Made by a program: the position numbers and the translations under genes
Notes under the pieces: model-generated
What the model was told of the DNA's origin: nothing
Seen by the model: only the letters and a program-made list of their open reading frames with translations
Databases searched by the model: none
Origin: Brooklawnia cerclae
GTDB lineage: Bacteria > Actinomycetota > Actinomycetes > Propionibacteriales > Propionibacteriaceae
Reading direction: 5' to 3'
DNA: 64,000 nt
NCBI RefSeq assembly: GCF_011758645.1
Contig: NZ_JAAMOZ010000001.1
Span: forward strand, 1,984,001-2,048,000
In this document: in pieces, positions 43,055-52,897 of the stretch
Position numbering within the stretch: the first letter of the stretch is position 1
Layout of the letters: every line of letters starts with the position of its first letter

Positions 43055-43477
43055 GAGCATCTCCTCGTGCATAGGGGTGCGGCGGAATGCCGGACTGATG
43101 TGGGGGGCAAAGGCGTCACCGGCCCGATCGACCGAACCTGAGGAAGGTCAGCGCACCATTCCGGACGCTGCGACAGCTATTGGGAGAAAAGTTGCGGGGC
43201 GGCGGTCAACGACAACAACAGCCCGGCGACGAACAGACCGGAACATGCGCGTACGCACCACCGATGGTGGCCGGGTGCGCGATTTCGCTCACGATCATGC
43301 GGGGAACACTATGGCCGCATTCCCACACGGCGCAATTCAGTACCGGCCAATTCCCGTTGCGCGAGAGTCGGTCAAAATCTGATTGAAATTGCGAATATGT
43401 AATTCGAAAACAAATACTCACGTTCCACGCCGAATCGACGCGTTGTCGCCCTTGGTCATGGCACCGAGAACGCGCTG
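43055..43477. other. 423-bp promoter region of the ABC importer operon
   Basis: No supported gene. 43330-43430 is AT-rich and contains the CGAAT/ATTCG inverted repeat. The remainder, nearer the binding-protein start, is GC-rich without features. The region is also the 3' side of the histidine phosphatase gene. Confidence 0.5.
43392..43406. promoter_or_regulatory. Inverted repeat upstream of the ABC importer operon
   Basis: CGAATatgtaATTCG is a perfect 15-bp inverted repeat with 5-bp arms in the AT-rich part of the gap. It is a candidate operator; the cognate regulator is not in the locus. Confidence 0.4.
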
Positions 43478-44107
43478 TCATCCCACCTTCGGAAGCACCG
43501 ACTGGTTCCAGGTGACCAGGGCCCATTTCCCGTTCGCGTGCGAAAGAACGGTCCACCCGCAATTGAACATCGGACCGAGCGCGAGACTCGTGCGGAAGTC
43601 CCACCCGAGCACGTGCGCGGTCCCCATCCTGATCGCAAGCCCGTGCGAGGCCACCACGAGGGTCCGGCCCGCGAAGTCGTTCGCCAGTTCCCGCAGGGCG
43701 CCCGCTACCCTCGCCCCCGTCTCGATGCTGGTCTCCCCCGTCGGAGAACGGCGCCAATCACGTCCGGACGCCAGGGCCCGTGCGAACTCGGGGTCGTTCG
43801 CGGTGACGTCGGCGATCAGCAGGCCCTCCCACGAACCGACGTCGATCTCCTTCAGCCGGTCGTCGGTCTCGACCCCGAGCCCGGTACGGTCGGCAAGAGC
43901 CTGTGCGGTCACCCGCGCGCGGTCCAACGGCGACGAGACGATCGCGTCCGGACGCAACGCCACGAGGGCGTCCGCTGCCGCCCTGGCCTGCGCGCGTCCC
44001 ACATCGTTCAGAGGGATGTTCGCCTGTCCCTGGAAACGGTTGTCCACATTCCAATCCGTCTGTCCATGGCGCCACAGGATCAGCCGTGTCCGGGCAGGCC
44101 GGTTCAC
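43478..44107 (-). CDS. Histidine phosphatase (phosphoglycerate mutase-like) family protein
   Basis: 209 residues with the catalytic LILWRHGQTDWN motif (phospho-His), FQGQANIPLNDVGRAQA, SPLDRARVTAQAL, the acid-donor region LKEIDVGSWEG, and the second His in VVASHGLAIRM. It hydrolyses a phosphate ester, possibly a sugar phosphate or nucleotide. It overlaps rsfS by 4 nt, the usual actinobacterial neighbour in the nadD-rsfS-phosphatase cluster. Confidence 0.93.
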   Translation of the reverse strand: MNRPARTRLILWRHGQTDWNVDNRFQGQANIPLNDVGRAQARAAADALVALRPDAIVSSPLDRARVTAQALADRTGLGVETDDRLKEIDVGSWEGLLIADVTANDPEFARALASGRDWRRSPTGETSIETGARVAGALRELANDFAGRTLVVASHGLAIRMGTAHVLGWDFRTSLALGPMFNCGWTVLSHANGKWALVTWNQSVLPKVG

Positions 44108-44499
44108 TCCTCGTCCTCGCCCTCGGCAGCCGAGGCCTCGTCAAGATCGAGCGGTATGCGCGGGCAGTCCTTCCACAGCCGTTCGAGCGAGTACAGCGTC
44201 CGCTCCTCGGAGTGCTGCACATGGACGACCACATCGACGTAGTCGAGCAACACCCAACGGTTCTCGCGATCGCCCTCCCGCCGGGTGGGCCGCAGGTTCG
44301 CCTGCTGGATCAGTCGTTCCTCCACCGCATCCACGATGGCTCCGACCTGACGCTCGTTGGAAGCGCTGACGATGAGGAACACATCGGTGATGGCGAGAGC
44401 CTCCGACACGTCGAACGCAACGATGTCCAGCCCCTTCTTGTCGCTGGCGGCCTGTGCGGCCAGCCTGGTGATGGAAAGGGCACTCTCGGTTGCGCTCAC
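44104..44499 (-). CDS. rsfS: Ribosome silencing factor RsfS
   Basis: 131 residues starting (GTG) SATESALSITRLAAQAASDK, with GGAG just upstream. Core motifs: KGLDIVAFDVSEALAITDVF, IVSASNERQVGAIVDAVEE, RENRWVLLDYVDVVVHVQHS, and ERTLYSLERLWKDCPRIPL. RsfS binds L14 on the large ribosomal subunit and prevents subunit joining under starvation. The frame stays open to 44835, but the extension is antisense-like and lacks homology. The acidic tail (EASAAEGEDEE) is typical of the actinobacterial form. Confidence 0.93.
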   Translation of the reverse strand: MSATESALSITRLAAQAASDKKGLDIVAFDVSEALAITDVFLIVSASNERQVGAIVDAVEERLIQQANLRPTRREGDRENRWVLLDYVDVVVHVQHSEERTLYSLERLWKDCPRIPLDLDEASAAEGEDEE

Positions 44500-44582
44500 G
44501 TCACTCCCTGCGTTCGTCGGTCCGGTGTTCACGGGTTGTCCTGCCGTCGGCCGGCCCCCGGCCACAGCCGACCGGACCGGCC

Positions 44583-45308
44583 TCACTCGACCGGGTCGGC
44601 GTGCAGCACCGCCCCGTCGTTGGCCGGGGTGTACAGACCCCGCTTGGCAACATACTGCACGACCCCGTCCGGAACGAGATACCACAACGGCAAGCCCTCG
44701 CCCACTCGTTTGCGGCATTCGGTGGAGCTGATCGCCAGCGCCGGCACCTCCAGACGTGTCACCTTGTCGGGCGGCAGGTGGCTGAGATCGCGAGCGCTGA
44801 GGTCGACCCCCGGACGCGACACGCCGACGAACCATGCGAGATCGAACAGCTCACCGGCACCACGCCAGGTGAGGATCGAGGCCAAGGCATCCGCGCCGGT
44901 GATGAAGTAGAGATCGACATCCGGGCCGCGTTCGGCCTTGATGTCCTTGAGCGTGTCGACGGTGTACGTGTTGCCGTGCCGGTCGATGTCGACCCGCGAG
45001 ACGGTGAACCGGGGGTTCGATGCCGTGGCGATGACCGTCATGAGATAGCGGTCCTCGCGCGAACTGACCCGGCGTCCGGCCTTCTGCCACGGAATACCGG
45101 TGGGGACGAACACCACCTCGTCCAGCGAGAACCGCGCTGCGACCTCGCTCGCCGCGACCAGGTGACCGTGATGGATGGGGTCGAAGGTGCCGCCCATCAC
45201 ACCGAGCCGATATCGCCCCTTGTGATTGACGACACGTGCGAGTCCCAGGTTGTGATGGGGATCGCCGGAGTTCAGTTCGTCGAAGCCGATGGACGGTTCG
45301 TTGCTCAC
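44583..45308 (-). CDS. nadD: Nicotinate-nucleotide adenylyltransferase
   Basis: 241 residues. Nucleotidyltransferase motif [60 protein letters not shown] and the C-terminal [20 protein letters not shown]. It makes deamido-NAD from nicotinate mononucleotide and ATP. The N-terminal 30 residues precede the catalytic fold and may be dispensable. It lies between proA (37-nt gap) and rsfS, its standard place in actinobacteria. Confidence 0.94.
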   Translation of the reverse strand: MSNEPSIGFDELNSGDPHHNLGLARVVNHKGRYRLGVMGGTFDPIHHGHLVAASEVAARFSLDEVVFVPTGIPWQKAGRRVSSREDRYLMTVIATASNPRFTVSRVDIDRHGNTYTVDTLKDIKAERGPDVDLYFITGADALASILTWRGAGELFDLAWFVGVSRPGVDLSARDLSHLPPDKVTRLEVPALAISSTECRKRVGEGLPLWYLVPDGVVQYVAKRGLYTPANDGAVLHADPVE

Positions 45309-45345
45309 GATGCTGCCTGTCAGTCGGAATCCGCCGGTGACGCGC

Positions 45346-46590
45346 TCAGGCGCGCACCTGGCCCTCGCCGGTGATCACGTACTTCGTGGAGGTCATCTCT
45401 GACAACCCCATCGGGCCGCGCGCGTGCATCTTCTGCGTCGAGATCCCGATTTCCCCACCGAACCCGAACTCGCCGCCGTCCACGAAACGGCTCGACGCGT
45501 TGACGAGTACCGCGGCGGCATCGATCTCGGCGACGAACCGGCGCTGGGACGACACGTCGTTCGTGACGATCGTCTCGGAATGTCCCGTTGTGTGCTGCCT
45601 GATGTGGTCGAGCGCGGTGTCGAGGTCGGGCACGACCCGTAGCGCCAGGTCGAGAGAGAGGTACTCGGCGTCGTACTCGTCCTCGGTGGCCGGGACGACG
45701 CGGCCGTCGATCACCCGGGACGCCTCGTCGCCGTGCACCGTCACCCCTGCCTGGGTGAGGGCATCGATGGCCTTGGGCAGGAACTCCGCGGCGACCGACT
45801 CGTGGACGAGCAGCGTCTCCAGGGCGTTGCAGACGCTCGGGCGCTGCGTCTTGGCGTTGAGGATGATCGTGATCGCCTTCGCCTGATCGGCGGATTCGTC
45901 GACGAACAGGTGACAGTTGCCCGTGCCGGTCTCGATCACCGGCACCAGCGACCCGGACACGACCGCGTTGATCAGCCCGGCACCACCTCTAGGGATGAGC
46001 AGGTCGATGAGTCCGCGTGCCCGCATCATCTCGTCGGTCGTCTCGTGCCCGCCCTCGACCAGTGCGATGGCATCGGCAGGAAGCCCGGTCGCCTCCAGCC
46101 CCGCCCTCAGCGCCGCGACGATCGCCCTGTTCGACTCCACCGCGCTCGAACTGCCCCGCAGCAGGCTCGCGTTGCCCGATTTCAGGCAGATACCGGCGGC
46201 GTCCGCGGTCACGTTGGGTCGCGCCTCGTAGATGATGCCGATGACACCGAGCGGCACGCGCACCTGGTCGATATGGACACCGTTCGGCAGCTGCCACCCA
46301 CGCACGACCTGACCGATGGGATCGGGCAACGTGGCCAACGACCGAAGTCCGTCGACCATGCCCGTGATCCGCGCCGGGGTGAGCGCGAGCCGGTCGATCA
46401 ATGCCTCCGCGGTGCCCGCGGCCCTCGCGCGTTCGACATCGGACGCGTTCGCGGCGAGCACCTCGTCGGTTGCCTGCGTGAGAGCATCCGCCATGGCCTG
46501 CAGTGCGGCATCCTTGCGCGCGCGGTCCACGACAGCGATGCGGCGGGCCGCCTCACGGGAGGCCTGCGCGAGTTCAGCGACGGCAGTCAT
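45346..46590 (-). CDS. proA: Glutamate-5-semialdehyde dehydrogenase (gamma-glutamyl phosphate reductase)
   Basis: 414 residues from [20 protein letters not shown]. It has [47 protein letters not shown], the catalytic Cys in [17 protein letters not shown], and [20 protein letters not shown]. It performs the second step of proline synthesis. The start codon overlaps the stop of the PQ-loop protein gene by 4 nt. The frame is open upstream to 47118, but the extension is a shadow of that gene. Confidence 0.96.
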   Translation of the reverse strand: MTAVAELAQASREAARRIAVVDRARKDAALQAMADALTQATDEVLAANASDVERARAAGTAEALIDRLALTPARITGMVDGLRSLATLPDPIGQVVRGWQLPNGVHIDQVRVPLGVIGIIYEARPNVTADAAGICLKSGNASLLRGSSSAVESNRAIVAALRAGLEATGLPADAIALVEGGHETTDEMMRARGLIDLLIPRGGAGLINAVVSGSLVPVIETGTGNCHLFVDESADQAKAITIILNAKTQRPSVCNALETLLVHESVAAEFLPKAIDALTQAGVTVHGDEASRVIDGRVVPATEDEYDAEYLSLDLALRVVPDLDTALDHIRQHTTGHSETIVTNDVSSQRRFVAEIDAAAVLVNASSRFVDGGEFGFGGEIGISTQKMHARGPMGLSEMTSTKYVITGEGQVRA

Positions 46591-47234
46591 GGGGTAAGAG
46601 TAGTGCCGCAAGGCGATTCGGCCAATCCGTGGTCCGCCGGGCCGACGCTGTCGGACCGCGCGTGGCGGACCAGCCAGACCCCGTAGTTGGCGGCCAGGAG
46701 GGCCATCGTCCCCGCCGCCGAGATGGTCACCGCGCGGTCGGAGACCATCAGCGACCACACCAGCCACAGCGACTGGATCAGGAAGGCCAGCACGAGGAAC
46801 CACGGTGACACGCCGCGCACGTCGGGTGAGACGACCAGATCGCGGAGTTGGGCCAGAAGAGTGAAGGCCGAGGGGACGATGATCACCACGCCGAAGACCA
46901 CCTGGCCGAACACCACATCGACCCCCACGAGCAGCAGGGCGGACACGACCACGGGCGCCAGCACCGGCACCAGCGACAGGTGCCGGTCCTTGGCCAGCAT
47001 GACGATGACACCGAGGCTCGCCGCCGAGGTGACCAGGTTGCACACGACCTGGTTGGGCATCGCATAGATGATGCCGTGCCCGATCCAGGCCAGGCACACC
47101 GCGCACTGCATCTGCCAACCGGGACGCGACAGCCCGGCGCTCGTCCGCGTCCGCATGATGCGAAGGAACTGGGGCATGGCATAACCCGCCCCGATGATCG
47201 CAGCGAGCCAGCCGACGACGGTGACAAGGCTCAT
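46587..47234 (-). CDS. PQ-loop/SemiSWEET-like seven-helix membrane protein
   Basis: 215 residues from [20 protein letters not shown]. Seven hydrophobic segments. The first carries the PQ motif [20 protein letters not shown]-type signature of PQ-loop transporters; a second related unit follows after about 110 residues ([20 protein letters not shown]). Related proteins move sugars or amino acids, or act as membrane adaptors. It is inserted between proB (10-nt gap) and proA (4-nt overlap), so it is co-translated with proline biosynthesis genes, which suggests a role in amino acid traffic, unproven. Confidence 0.8.
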   Translation of the reverse strand: MSLVTVVGWLAAIIGAGYAMPQFLRIMRTRTSAGLSRPGWQMQCAVCLAWIGHGIIYAMPNQVVCNLVTSAASLGVIVMLAKDRHLSLVPVLAPVVVSALLLVGVDVVFGQVVFGVVIIVPSAFTLLAQLRDLVVSPDVRGVSPWFLVLAFLIQSLWLVWSLMVSDRAVTISAAGTMALLAANYGVWLVRHARSDSVGPADHGLAESPCGTTLTP

Positions 47235-47244
47235 TGATGGCTCC

Positions 47245-48411
47245 TCACGAGAATCCACCCACGTGGTTGAGCAGCATGAGGGCGTCCCGGTGGACCACCT
47301 CACGCTCGTACTCGACGCCGAACGTCGCCGCCAGCTCGTGGGAGTTGCGCCCGAGCATGGCCGGCAACTGGCCCGCGTCGAAGTTCACCAGGCCACGCGC
47401 GATCGCCTCACCGTTCGGGGCGACCAGGTCGACCGGATCCCCGGCCACGAAATCGCCCTCGACCCGCGTGATACCTGCCGCCAGCAGCGAGGCGTTGCGT
47501 TTGGTCACCGCGCGCACGGCCCCCGCGTCCAGGTGGAGCTCGCCACGGGCCAGGGACGCGTGCGCCAGCCACAGCAGGCGACGAGGACGACGGCGGTCGA
47601 TCGGCGAGAAAGCGGTGCCGACCGGGCGTCCGGCCAGCACCTCGCTCGCGTCCACCGCGTTGGCCAGGATCGTGGGGATGCCCGCACTCGTGGCGATCTG
47701 CGCGGCCTGCAGCTTGGTGGTCATGCCGCCGCTGCCGACCGCCGAACCGGTGCGATGGGTGTCGACCTCCAGCTCCTCGACATCGGGGACGAACGTGATC
47801 GCCTCCGAGTCCGGCTCCTCGGGGTGCGCGGTGTAGAGGGCGTCGATGTCCGACAGCAGGACGAGCGCGTCCGCGCGGACGAGCTGCGCGACCAGGGCCG
47901 CCAGCCGATCGTTGTCGCCGAACCGGATCTCGTGGGTGGCGACGGTGTCGTTCTCGTTGATGACGGGGATCACCCCCATGCGCAGCAGGGTGCCCAGCGT
48001 CCGCAAGGCGTTCGCATAGTTCGACTGGCGGGTGACGTCGTCCACCGTGAGCAGCACCTGCCCGACGAGGATGCCGCGCGCGTTGAACATCTCGGTGTAG
48101 CGCTGGATCAAGAGCCCCTGTCCCACCGCCGCGGCCGCCTGCTGATGAGCGAGATCCCGCGGCCGGCGGCGCAGCCCCAGCGGTGACAACCCCGCAGCGA
48201 TGGCGCCGGAACTGATCAGCACGATGTCGTGCCCGGCATCGTGCGCATGCGCCAGAGCATCCACGAGGGCGGCGACCCGATCGTCGTCGATGCCCGACGA
48301 TGCGCTGCTCAACGAGCTCGACCCCACCTTGACCACGATCCGACGGGCGGACGACACCTGGCGGCGCACCTCGTCCTCGGTGAGCGTGCCGTCGAAATCC
48401 GGGCCCACCAC
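47245..48411 (-). CDS. proB: Glutamate 5-kinase with C-terminal PUA domain
   Basis: 388 residues. Amino acid kinase core: RRIVVKVGSSSLSS, VLISSGAIAAGLSPLGL, VLLTVDDVTRQSNYANAL, VIPVINENDTVA, FGDNDRLAALVAQL and the GSGGMTTKLQAA nucleotide region. The PUA domain follows from about residue 285 (LHLDAGAVRAVTKRNASLLA). It phosphorylates glutamate in the first step of proline synthesis. It starts with GTG 2 nt after the obg stop. Confidence 0.95.
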   Translation of the reverse strand: MVGPDFDGTLTEDEVRRQVSSARRIVVKVGSSSLSSASSGIDDDRVAALVDALAHAHDAGHDIVLISSGAIAAGLSPLGLRRRPRDLAHQQAAAAVGQGLLIQRYTEMFNARGILVGQVLLTVDDVTRQSNYANALRTLGTLLRMGVIPVINENDTVATHEIRFGDNDRLAALVAQLVRADALVLLSDIDALYTAHPEEPDSEAITFVPDVEELEVDTHRTGSAVGSGGMTTKLQAAQIATSAGIPTILANAVDASEVLAGRPVGTAFSPIDRRRPRRLLWLAHASLARGELHLDAGAVRAVTKRNASLLAAGITRVEGDFVAGDPVDLVAPNGEAIARGLVNFDAGQLPAMLGRNSHELAATFGVEYEREVVHRDALMLLNHVGGFS

Positions 48412-48413
48412 GG

Positions 48414-49949
48414 TCAGTCATCCCCCGATTCGTCGTCCCACTCGTCCGACAGCTCGGCTTCCAGGGCGCGCCGACGCTGCTCGCGCCAGTCGGCGTCGCG
48501 GTCGTCGCTCATGATCTGTTCGCGAGCCGCGCGGTACTCGGCGTCCCGCTCGCGCCTGCGCTGCGCGGCCGGTCGCGCCTCGTTGAGACGCTGATCCTCA
48601 CCGCGGCGCGACAGCAGTTCTGCCCCGGTGTCGACCTGCGGGGCGAAATCGAACACCACCGGGTGTTCCCCGGCCCCGATGGCGACGGCGTCGCCCGGCT
48701 GGGCACCCATCTCGAGCAGGCGCTCCTCGATGCCGATGCGGTTGAGGCGGTCGGCCAGATAGCCGACGGCTTCGTCGTTCCCGAAGTCGGTCTGCCGCAC
48801 CCAGCGTTCGGGTTTGGTGCCCCGCACACGCCACACGAGCCCGCCCTCGCCATCGCCCTGCCGCCGGATGGTGAACACGTCGCCGTCGTCCACGGCCCTG
48901 GGCCTGATGACGATGCGTTGTACCGGTGAAGCAGCCTGCTGCGCCCTGCGCTCCCCCACGATGGCTGCCATCGCGAAGGTCAGGCGCGTGAGCCCCTCCC
49001 CGGTCTTCGTCGAGATGGGGAACACCCGCAGGCCCCGCGCCTCGATGTCGGCCTGGACGATCTCCGCCATGTCGCGGGCGTCGGGCACGTCGATCTTGTT
49101 CAACGCCACCAGGCGTGGACGATCCTCCAAGCCACCGTAGGCGGCCAGTTCGTGCTCGATGACATCCAGATCCCGCAGCGGCTCGCGACCGGGCTCCCAG
49201 GTGGCGCAGTCGATCACGTGGACGATCGCCTGACAGCGTTCGATGTGACGCAGGAAATCATGACCGAGGCCACGGCCCGCGCTGGCCCCCTCGATCAGCC
49301 CCGGCACATCGGCGACGGTGAACGTCGTCTCCCCCGCCACGACGACCCCCAGGTTGGGCACCAGCGTGGTGAACGGGTAGTCCGCGATCTTCGGCTTGGC
49401 GGCCGAGATGGCCGCGATCAGGCTCGACTTGCCGGCACTCGGGAAGCCGACCAGCCCGATGTCGGCCATCACCTTGAGTTCGAGGAGCACCTGACGCGCC
49501 TCGCCCTCCTCACCGAGCAGGGCGAACCCCGGGGCCTTGCGGCTGCTGGACGCGAGCGCCGCGTTTCCCAGTCCTCCCTTGCCGCCCAACGCGACCACGA
49601 CCTCGTCGGTCGTCCCGAGATCGGCCAGTACCTCGCCGGTCTCGTCATCGGTCACGACGGTTCCGGCCGGCACGGACAAGACGATGTCGTCCCCCTTCGC
49701 ACCGTTGCGGTGTCCGCCCATTCCCGGTTGCCCGCCGGGTGCCTTGCGCTGCGACTGCCGGTGGTAGTCGACCAACGTGGTCAGACCCGGGTCGACGCGC
49801 AGGATCACCGAACCGCCGTCCCCACCGTTACCGCCGTCGGGCCCGCCCAGGGGCTTGAACTTCTCGCGGTGCACCGAGGCGCAGCCGTTCCCGCCGTTGC
49901 CGGCACTCACGGTCAGCCGGGCGCGATCGACGAAGGAGGGAATGGCCAT
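48414..49949 (-). CDS. obg: GTPase Obg/CgtA
   Basis: 511 residues from [20 protein letters not shown]. Glycine-rich Obg fold ([40 protein letters not shown]), G domain with [10 protein letters not shown] near residue 165, switch [23 protein letters not shown]; then the OCT domain ([20 protein letters not shown]). A charged C-terminal extension follows, rich in RR/EE. It acts in 50S subunit assembly and the stringent response. An in-frame ATG at 49964 adds MKARH; the family usually begins at the chosen site. Confidence 0.95.
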   Translation of the reverse strand: MAIPSFVDRARLTVSAGNGGNGCASVHREKFKPLGGPDGGNGGDGGSVILRVDPGLTTLVDYHRQSQRKAPGGQPGMGGHRNGAKGDDIVLSVPAGTVVTDDETGEVLADLGTTDEVVVALGGKGGLGNAALASSSRKAPGFALLGEEGEARQVLLELKVMADIGLVGFPSAGKSSLIAAISAAKPKIADYPFTTLVPNLGVVVAGETTFTVADVPGLIEGASAGRGLGHDFLRHIERCQAIVHVIDCATWEPGREPLRDLDVIEHELAAYGGLEDRPRLVALNKIDVPDARDMAEIVQADIEARGLRVFPISTKTGEGLTRLTFAMAAIVGERRAQQAASPVQRIVIRPRAVDDGDVFTIRRQGDGEGGLVWRVRGTKPERWVRQTDFGNDEAVGYLADRLNRIGIEERLLEMGAQPGDAVAIGAGEHPVVFDFAPQVDTGAELLSRRGEDQRLNEARPAAQRRRERDAEYRAAREQIMSDDRDADWREQRRRALEAELSDEWDDESGDD

Positions 49950-50147
49950 GTGACGAGCTTTCATGTGGAGATGGACGCCGTTCGGCGCACCCTTCCACTC
50001 TACCGGGAGGGCTTTGGTCCCCCAATCCCCGACGCGATACGGGCCGCAGGAGTTTCCTGTGCCGATTCCCGGCCTACCGCACTCGTGGGCACTACCCACC
50101 GTCGCGCGAGGACCTGCCACAATGGGCGGTTGGAACCAGGAGGGCAC

Positions 50148-50891
50148 ATGCACGTCACGATCGAGTCGGTTGTCCTCCTCCTCGCAGCGGGGCTGGGCGC
50201 CGGTCTGATCGGCTACCTCACCGGCCTGGCCTCCCTGGTCAGCTACCCTGCCTTGCTGGCCGTCGGGCTGGGCCCGTTGTCGGCAAACGTCACCAACACG
50301 TTGTCCCTCGTCGGGGTCGGTGCGGGCGCCACCCTGCGGGCCGGGCGCGAGGCCGGAGCCTCCGGTCGACGAAGGACGATCCAGCAGTGTGTCGTCTGCG
50401 CGCTGGGCGGGACGACCGGGGCCATCGCCCTGCTGGCCACCGGGGAGCAGGCGTTCGAGGCCATCGTCCCCTGGCTCATCGCCTTCGCGTCCCTGACCCT
50501 GCTCGCCAGCCCGCGCATCCGGACGCTTCGCGGCAAGGACGAGAAGTGGCCCGCCTACCTCGCGGTGCTGTTCGTGGTGTGCGTGTACGGGGGCTACTTC
50601 GGGGCGGGAGCCGGCGTCGTCTACTTCGCGGTCGTGCTCGTCCTGACCAATTTCGAATGGTCGCAGACCGTACTGATGAAGACCATCCTGCTCAGTGTGT
50701 CGAACCTGGCTGCCTCACTGGTGTTCATCGGTTTCGCGCCGGTCGACTGGCTGGCCGCCGGCATCATGTTCGTGGGTCAGCTCGCGGGCGGCAACCTCGG
50801 CCCGCTGGTGCAGCGCTACGTCCCCGAGAAGGTGAGCCGGTGGGTGATCGCCGCCGCCGGTTTCTACCTGGCCTGGTCTCTGCTGCCCTGA
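50148..50891 (+). CDS. TauE/SafE (TSUP) family membrane permease
   Basis: 247 residues, eight hydrophobic segments. Family features: [40 protein letters not shown], then the second repeat [20 protein letters not shown] and a closing [24 protein letters not shown] proteins export sulfite, sulfoacetate or other anionic sulfur/organic compounds. CAGGAGGG before the ATG is a strong RBS. It is divergent from obg. Confidence 0.88.
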   Translation: MHVTIESVVLLLAAGLGAGLIGYLTGLASLVSYPALLAVGLGPLSANVTNTLSLVGVGAGATLRAGREAGASGRRRTIQQCVVCALGGTTGAIALLATGEQAFEAIVPWLIAFASLTLLASPRIRTLRGKDEKWPAYLAVLFVVCVYGGYFGAGAGVVYFAVVLVLTNFEWSQTVLMKTILLSVSNLAASLVFIGFAPVDWLAAGIMFVGQLAGGNLGPLVQRYVPEKVSRWVIAAAGFYLAWSLLP

Positions 50892-50984
50892 GGCCATCCG
50901 GCACGGGCAGCCGCCACCGAAGCCCCCGCTACGGGCTCTAGAATCGGCTCACCACCCCCGACGACTCCGACGAGGGAGACCCTC

Positions 50985-52031
50985 ATGCCCGATGTGCTCG
51001 CGTACGCAACAGACAACCGGTCGTGTCAGTTCCACCGGACGACCATCACCCGCCGGGAGCCCGACCCGACCGAGATCTACTTCGAGATCAAGTACGCCGG
51101 CATCTGCCACTCCGACATCCATACCGCGCGCGAGGAGTGGGGCCCGGCGATCTTCCCTCTCGTTCCCGGCCACGAGTTGGCCGGCGTCGTCACACAGGTG
51201 GGAGACCAGGTCACGCGATTCGCGGTCGGCGACCGCGTGGGGGTCGGCTGCTTCGTCGATTCCTGCGGGCAGTGCGAGCAGTGCCGAGCGGGCTTCGAGC
51301 AGTTCTGCACCGGTCGTCCGGGAACGATCTGGACATACAACAGCGTCGGACGTGACGGCCTGCCGACCGCGGGCGGTTACTCCCAGGGCATCACCGTCGA
51401 GCAGGATTACGCCCTGCGTCTGCCGGAGTCGATACCGTTCGACGCGGTCGCACCGCTCATGTGCGCGGGCGTCACCCTGTATTCCCCGCTGAAGCGCTGG
51501 GGCGCGGGCCCCGGTAAGAAGGTCGCGATCGTCGGCATGGGCGGGCTCGGCCACGTCGGCGTCCAGATCGCTGCGAAGATGGGTGCCGAGGTCAGCGTCG
51601 TCAGCCAGACCAAGTCGAAGCAGGCCGACGGACGCAGGTTCGGCGCCCAGCACTACTACGCGTGGAACGAGCCCGACGAGTTGAAGGCGGTACGCGGAAC
51701 TTTCGACCTCATGGTCTCGACGGTCGCGGCGGCCACCGATCTCGATGCCCTGCTGCGATTTCTCAAGCCGGGCGGTGCGCTCGTCGACGTGGGCCTGCCC
51801 GAGCACGCCAGCACCGTGCATCTGTCGAGCCTCACCGGGGGCAACAAGATCCTGGCCGGGTCGCAGATCGGCGGAATCGCCGAGACCCAGGAGATGCTCG
51901 ACTTCTGCGCCGAGCACGGCGTCGTCCCCCAGGTGGAGATCATCAGTGGCGAGGAGATCACCGCCGCCTACGACAACGTGGTGTCGTCCGCAGTGCGTTA
52001 CCGGTACGTGATCGACACGTCCACGTTCTGA
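50985..52031 (+). CDS. Zinc-dependent alcohol dehydrogenase (cinnamyl-alcohol dehydrogenase/YahK type)
   Basis: 348 residues. Catalytic zinc ligands in YAGICHSDIHTARE and VPGHELAGVV; structural zinc Cys in CFVDSCGQCEQCRAGFEQFC; the Rossmann motif VAIVGMGGLGHVGVQIAAKM; NADP-type CAD features (MCAGVTLYSPLKRWG; GSQIGGIAETQEMLDF). It reduces aldehydes to alcohols with NADPH. It follows the TSUP gene by about 90 nt and ends just before a strong hairpin terminator. Confidence 0.92.
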   Translation: MPDVLAYATDNRSCQFHRTTITRREPDPTEIYFEIKYAGICHSDIHTAREEWGPAIFPLVPGHELAGVVTQVGDQVTRFAVGDRVGVGCFVDSCGQCEQCRAGFEQFCTGRPGTIWTYNSVGRDGLPTAGGYSQGITVEQDYALRLPESIPFDAVAPLMCAGVTLYSPLKRWGAGPGKKVAIVGMGGLGHVGVQIAAKMGAEVSVVSQTKSKQADGRRFGAQHYYAWNEPDELKAVRGTFDLMVSTVAAATDLDALLRFLKPGGALVDVGLPEHASTVHLSSLTGGNKILAGSQIGGIAETQEMLDFCAEHGVVPQVEIISGEEITAAYDNVVSSAVRYRYVIDTSTF

Positions 52032-52040
52032 TCGATCGTG

Positions 52041-52090
52041 AACGACATGAGTGGGGGACGACGCCTCGGTCGTCCCCCACTCATGTCGTT
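52041..52090. terminator. Perfect 22-bp-stem hairpin, bidirectional terminator
   Basis: Left arm 52041-52062, loop GCCTCG (52063-52068), right arm 52069-52090, a perfect complement over 22 bp. It lies between the convergent alcohol dehydrogenase and rpmA genes. There is no T-tract on the plus side, as is common in actinobacteria. Confidence 0.85.
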
Positions 52091-52111
52091 GTGATGCTTG
52101 TGCGCCGCCGC

Positions 52112-52369
52112 TCAGGCCTCGGCAGGCTCGATGTTGACCACACGGCGCCCACGACGGGTGCCGAACTGCACCTTGCCCGCGATCAGCGCGAACAGGGTGT
52201 CGTCGCCGCCACGCCCGACGCCCTCGCCCGGGTGGAAGTGGGTGCCGCGCTGACGGACGATGATCTCGCCCGCGTTGACCAGCTGACCACCGAAACGCTT
52301 CACACCGAGGCGCTGCGCGTTGGAGTCGCGACCGTTGCGCGAGCTGGACGCGCCCTTCTTGTGTGCCAT
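52112..52369 (-). CDS. rpmA: Ribosomal protein L27
   Basis: 85 residues, [20 protein letters not shown] onward with [20 protein letters not shown] and [21 protein letters not shown]27 sits near the peptidyl-transferase centre; the N-terminal AHKKGASS reaches the active site. 10 nt downstream of rplU. Confidence 0.98.
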   Translation of the reverse strand: MAHKKGASSSRNGRDSNAQRLGVKRFGGQLVNAGEIIVRQRGTHFHPGEGVGRGGDDTLFALIAGKVQFGTRRGRRVVNIEPAEA

Positions 52370-52379
52370 CTCTGCTCCC

Positions 52380-52688
52380 TCAGCCTTCGATCCCGGTGAC
52401 CTTGACCTGGGTGTACTTCTGACGATGCCCCTGGCGCTTCTTGTAACCGGTCTTGTTCTTGAACTTGAGGATCCGGATCTTCGGACCCTTGGTCTCGCCG
52501 AGCACCTCGGCGGTGACCGAAGCCTTGCCCAGGGCGTCCTGGGCGGTGGTCACGTCGTCGCCGTCGACCAGCATCAGCGGCTGCAGCGTGATGCTGCTGC
52601 CGACCTCGTCGGCGACCCGGTCGATCTCGACGATGTCCCCGACAGCCACCTTGTGCTGGCGGCCGCCACTGCGCACGATCGCGTACAC
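52380..52688 (-). CDS. rplU: Ribosomal protein L21
   Basis: 102 residues from (GTG) [20 protein letters not shown], then [20 protein letters not shown] and [20 protein letters not shown]. The family normally begins at YAIV, so the GTG at 52688 is chosen; an in-frame GTG at 52709 is an alternative that adds SESESG. It is followed by rpmA, as in most bacteria. Confidence 0.96.
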   Translation of the reverse strand: MYAIVRSGGRQHKVAVGDIVEIDRVADEVGSSITLQPLMLVDGDDVTTAQDALGKASVTAEVLGETKGPKIRILKFKNKTGYKKRQGHRQKYTQVKVTGIEG

Positions 52689-52897
52689 GCCTGACTCACT
52701 CTCGCTCACCCGCCGACACGCTGCACGTGCGGCGGAACCTCGTTCACTAGTTTGGACGCCCCGGCGGTCTGTGACCACCGACCCTGCGTCCCGCGCTTCT
52801 CGACGCTTCCGAGACCCTCGACGGTCAATCCACCGGCCGAAGGCGCACCGAAGGTCAATGGTACGTCGCAGGCCCCCGGCCGGTCAAACGCCGCTGA

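Noticed and set aside
44500-44835. N-terminal extension of rsfS to 44835
   Set aside because: Overlaps nadD out of frame; family length and the GGAG-preceded GTG at 44499 fit the shorter protein.
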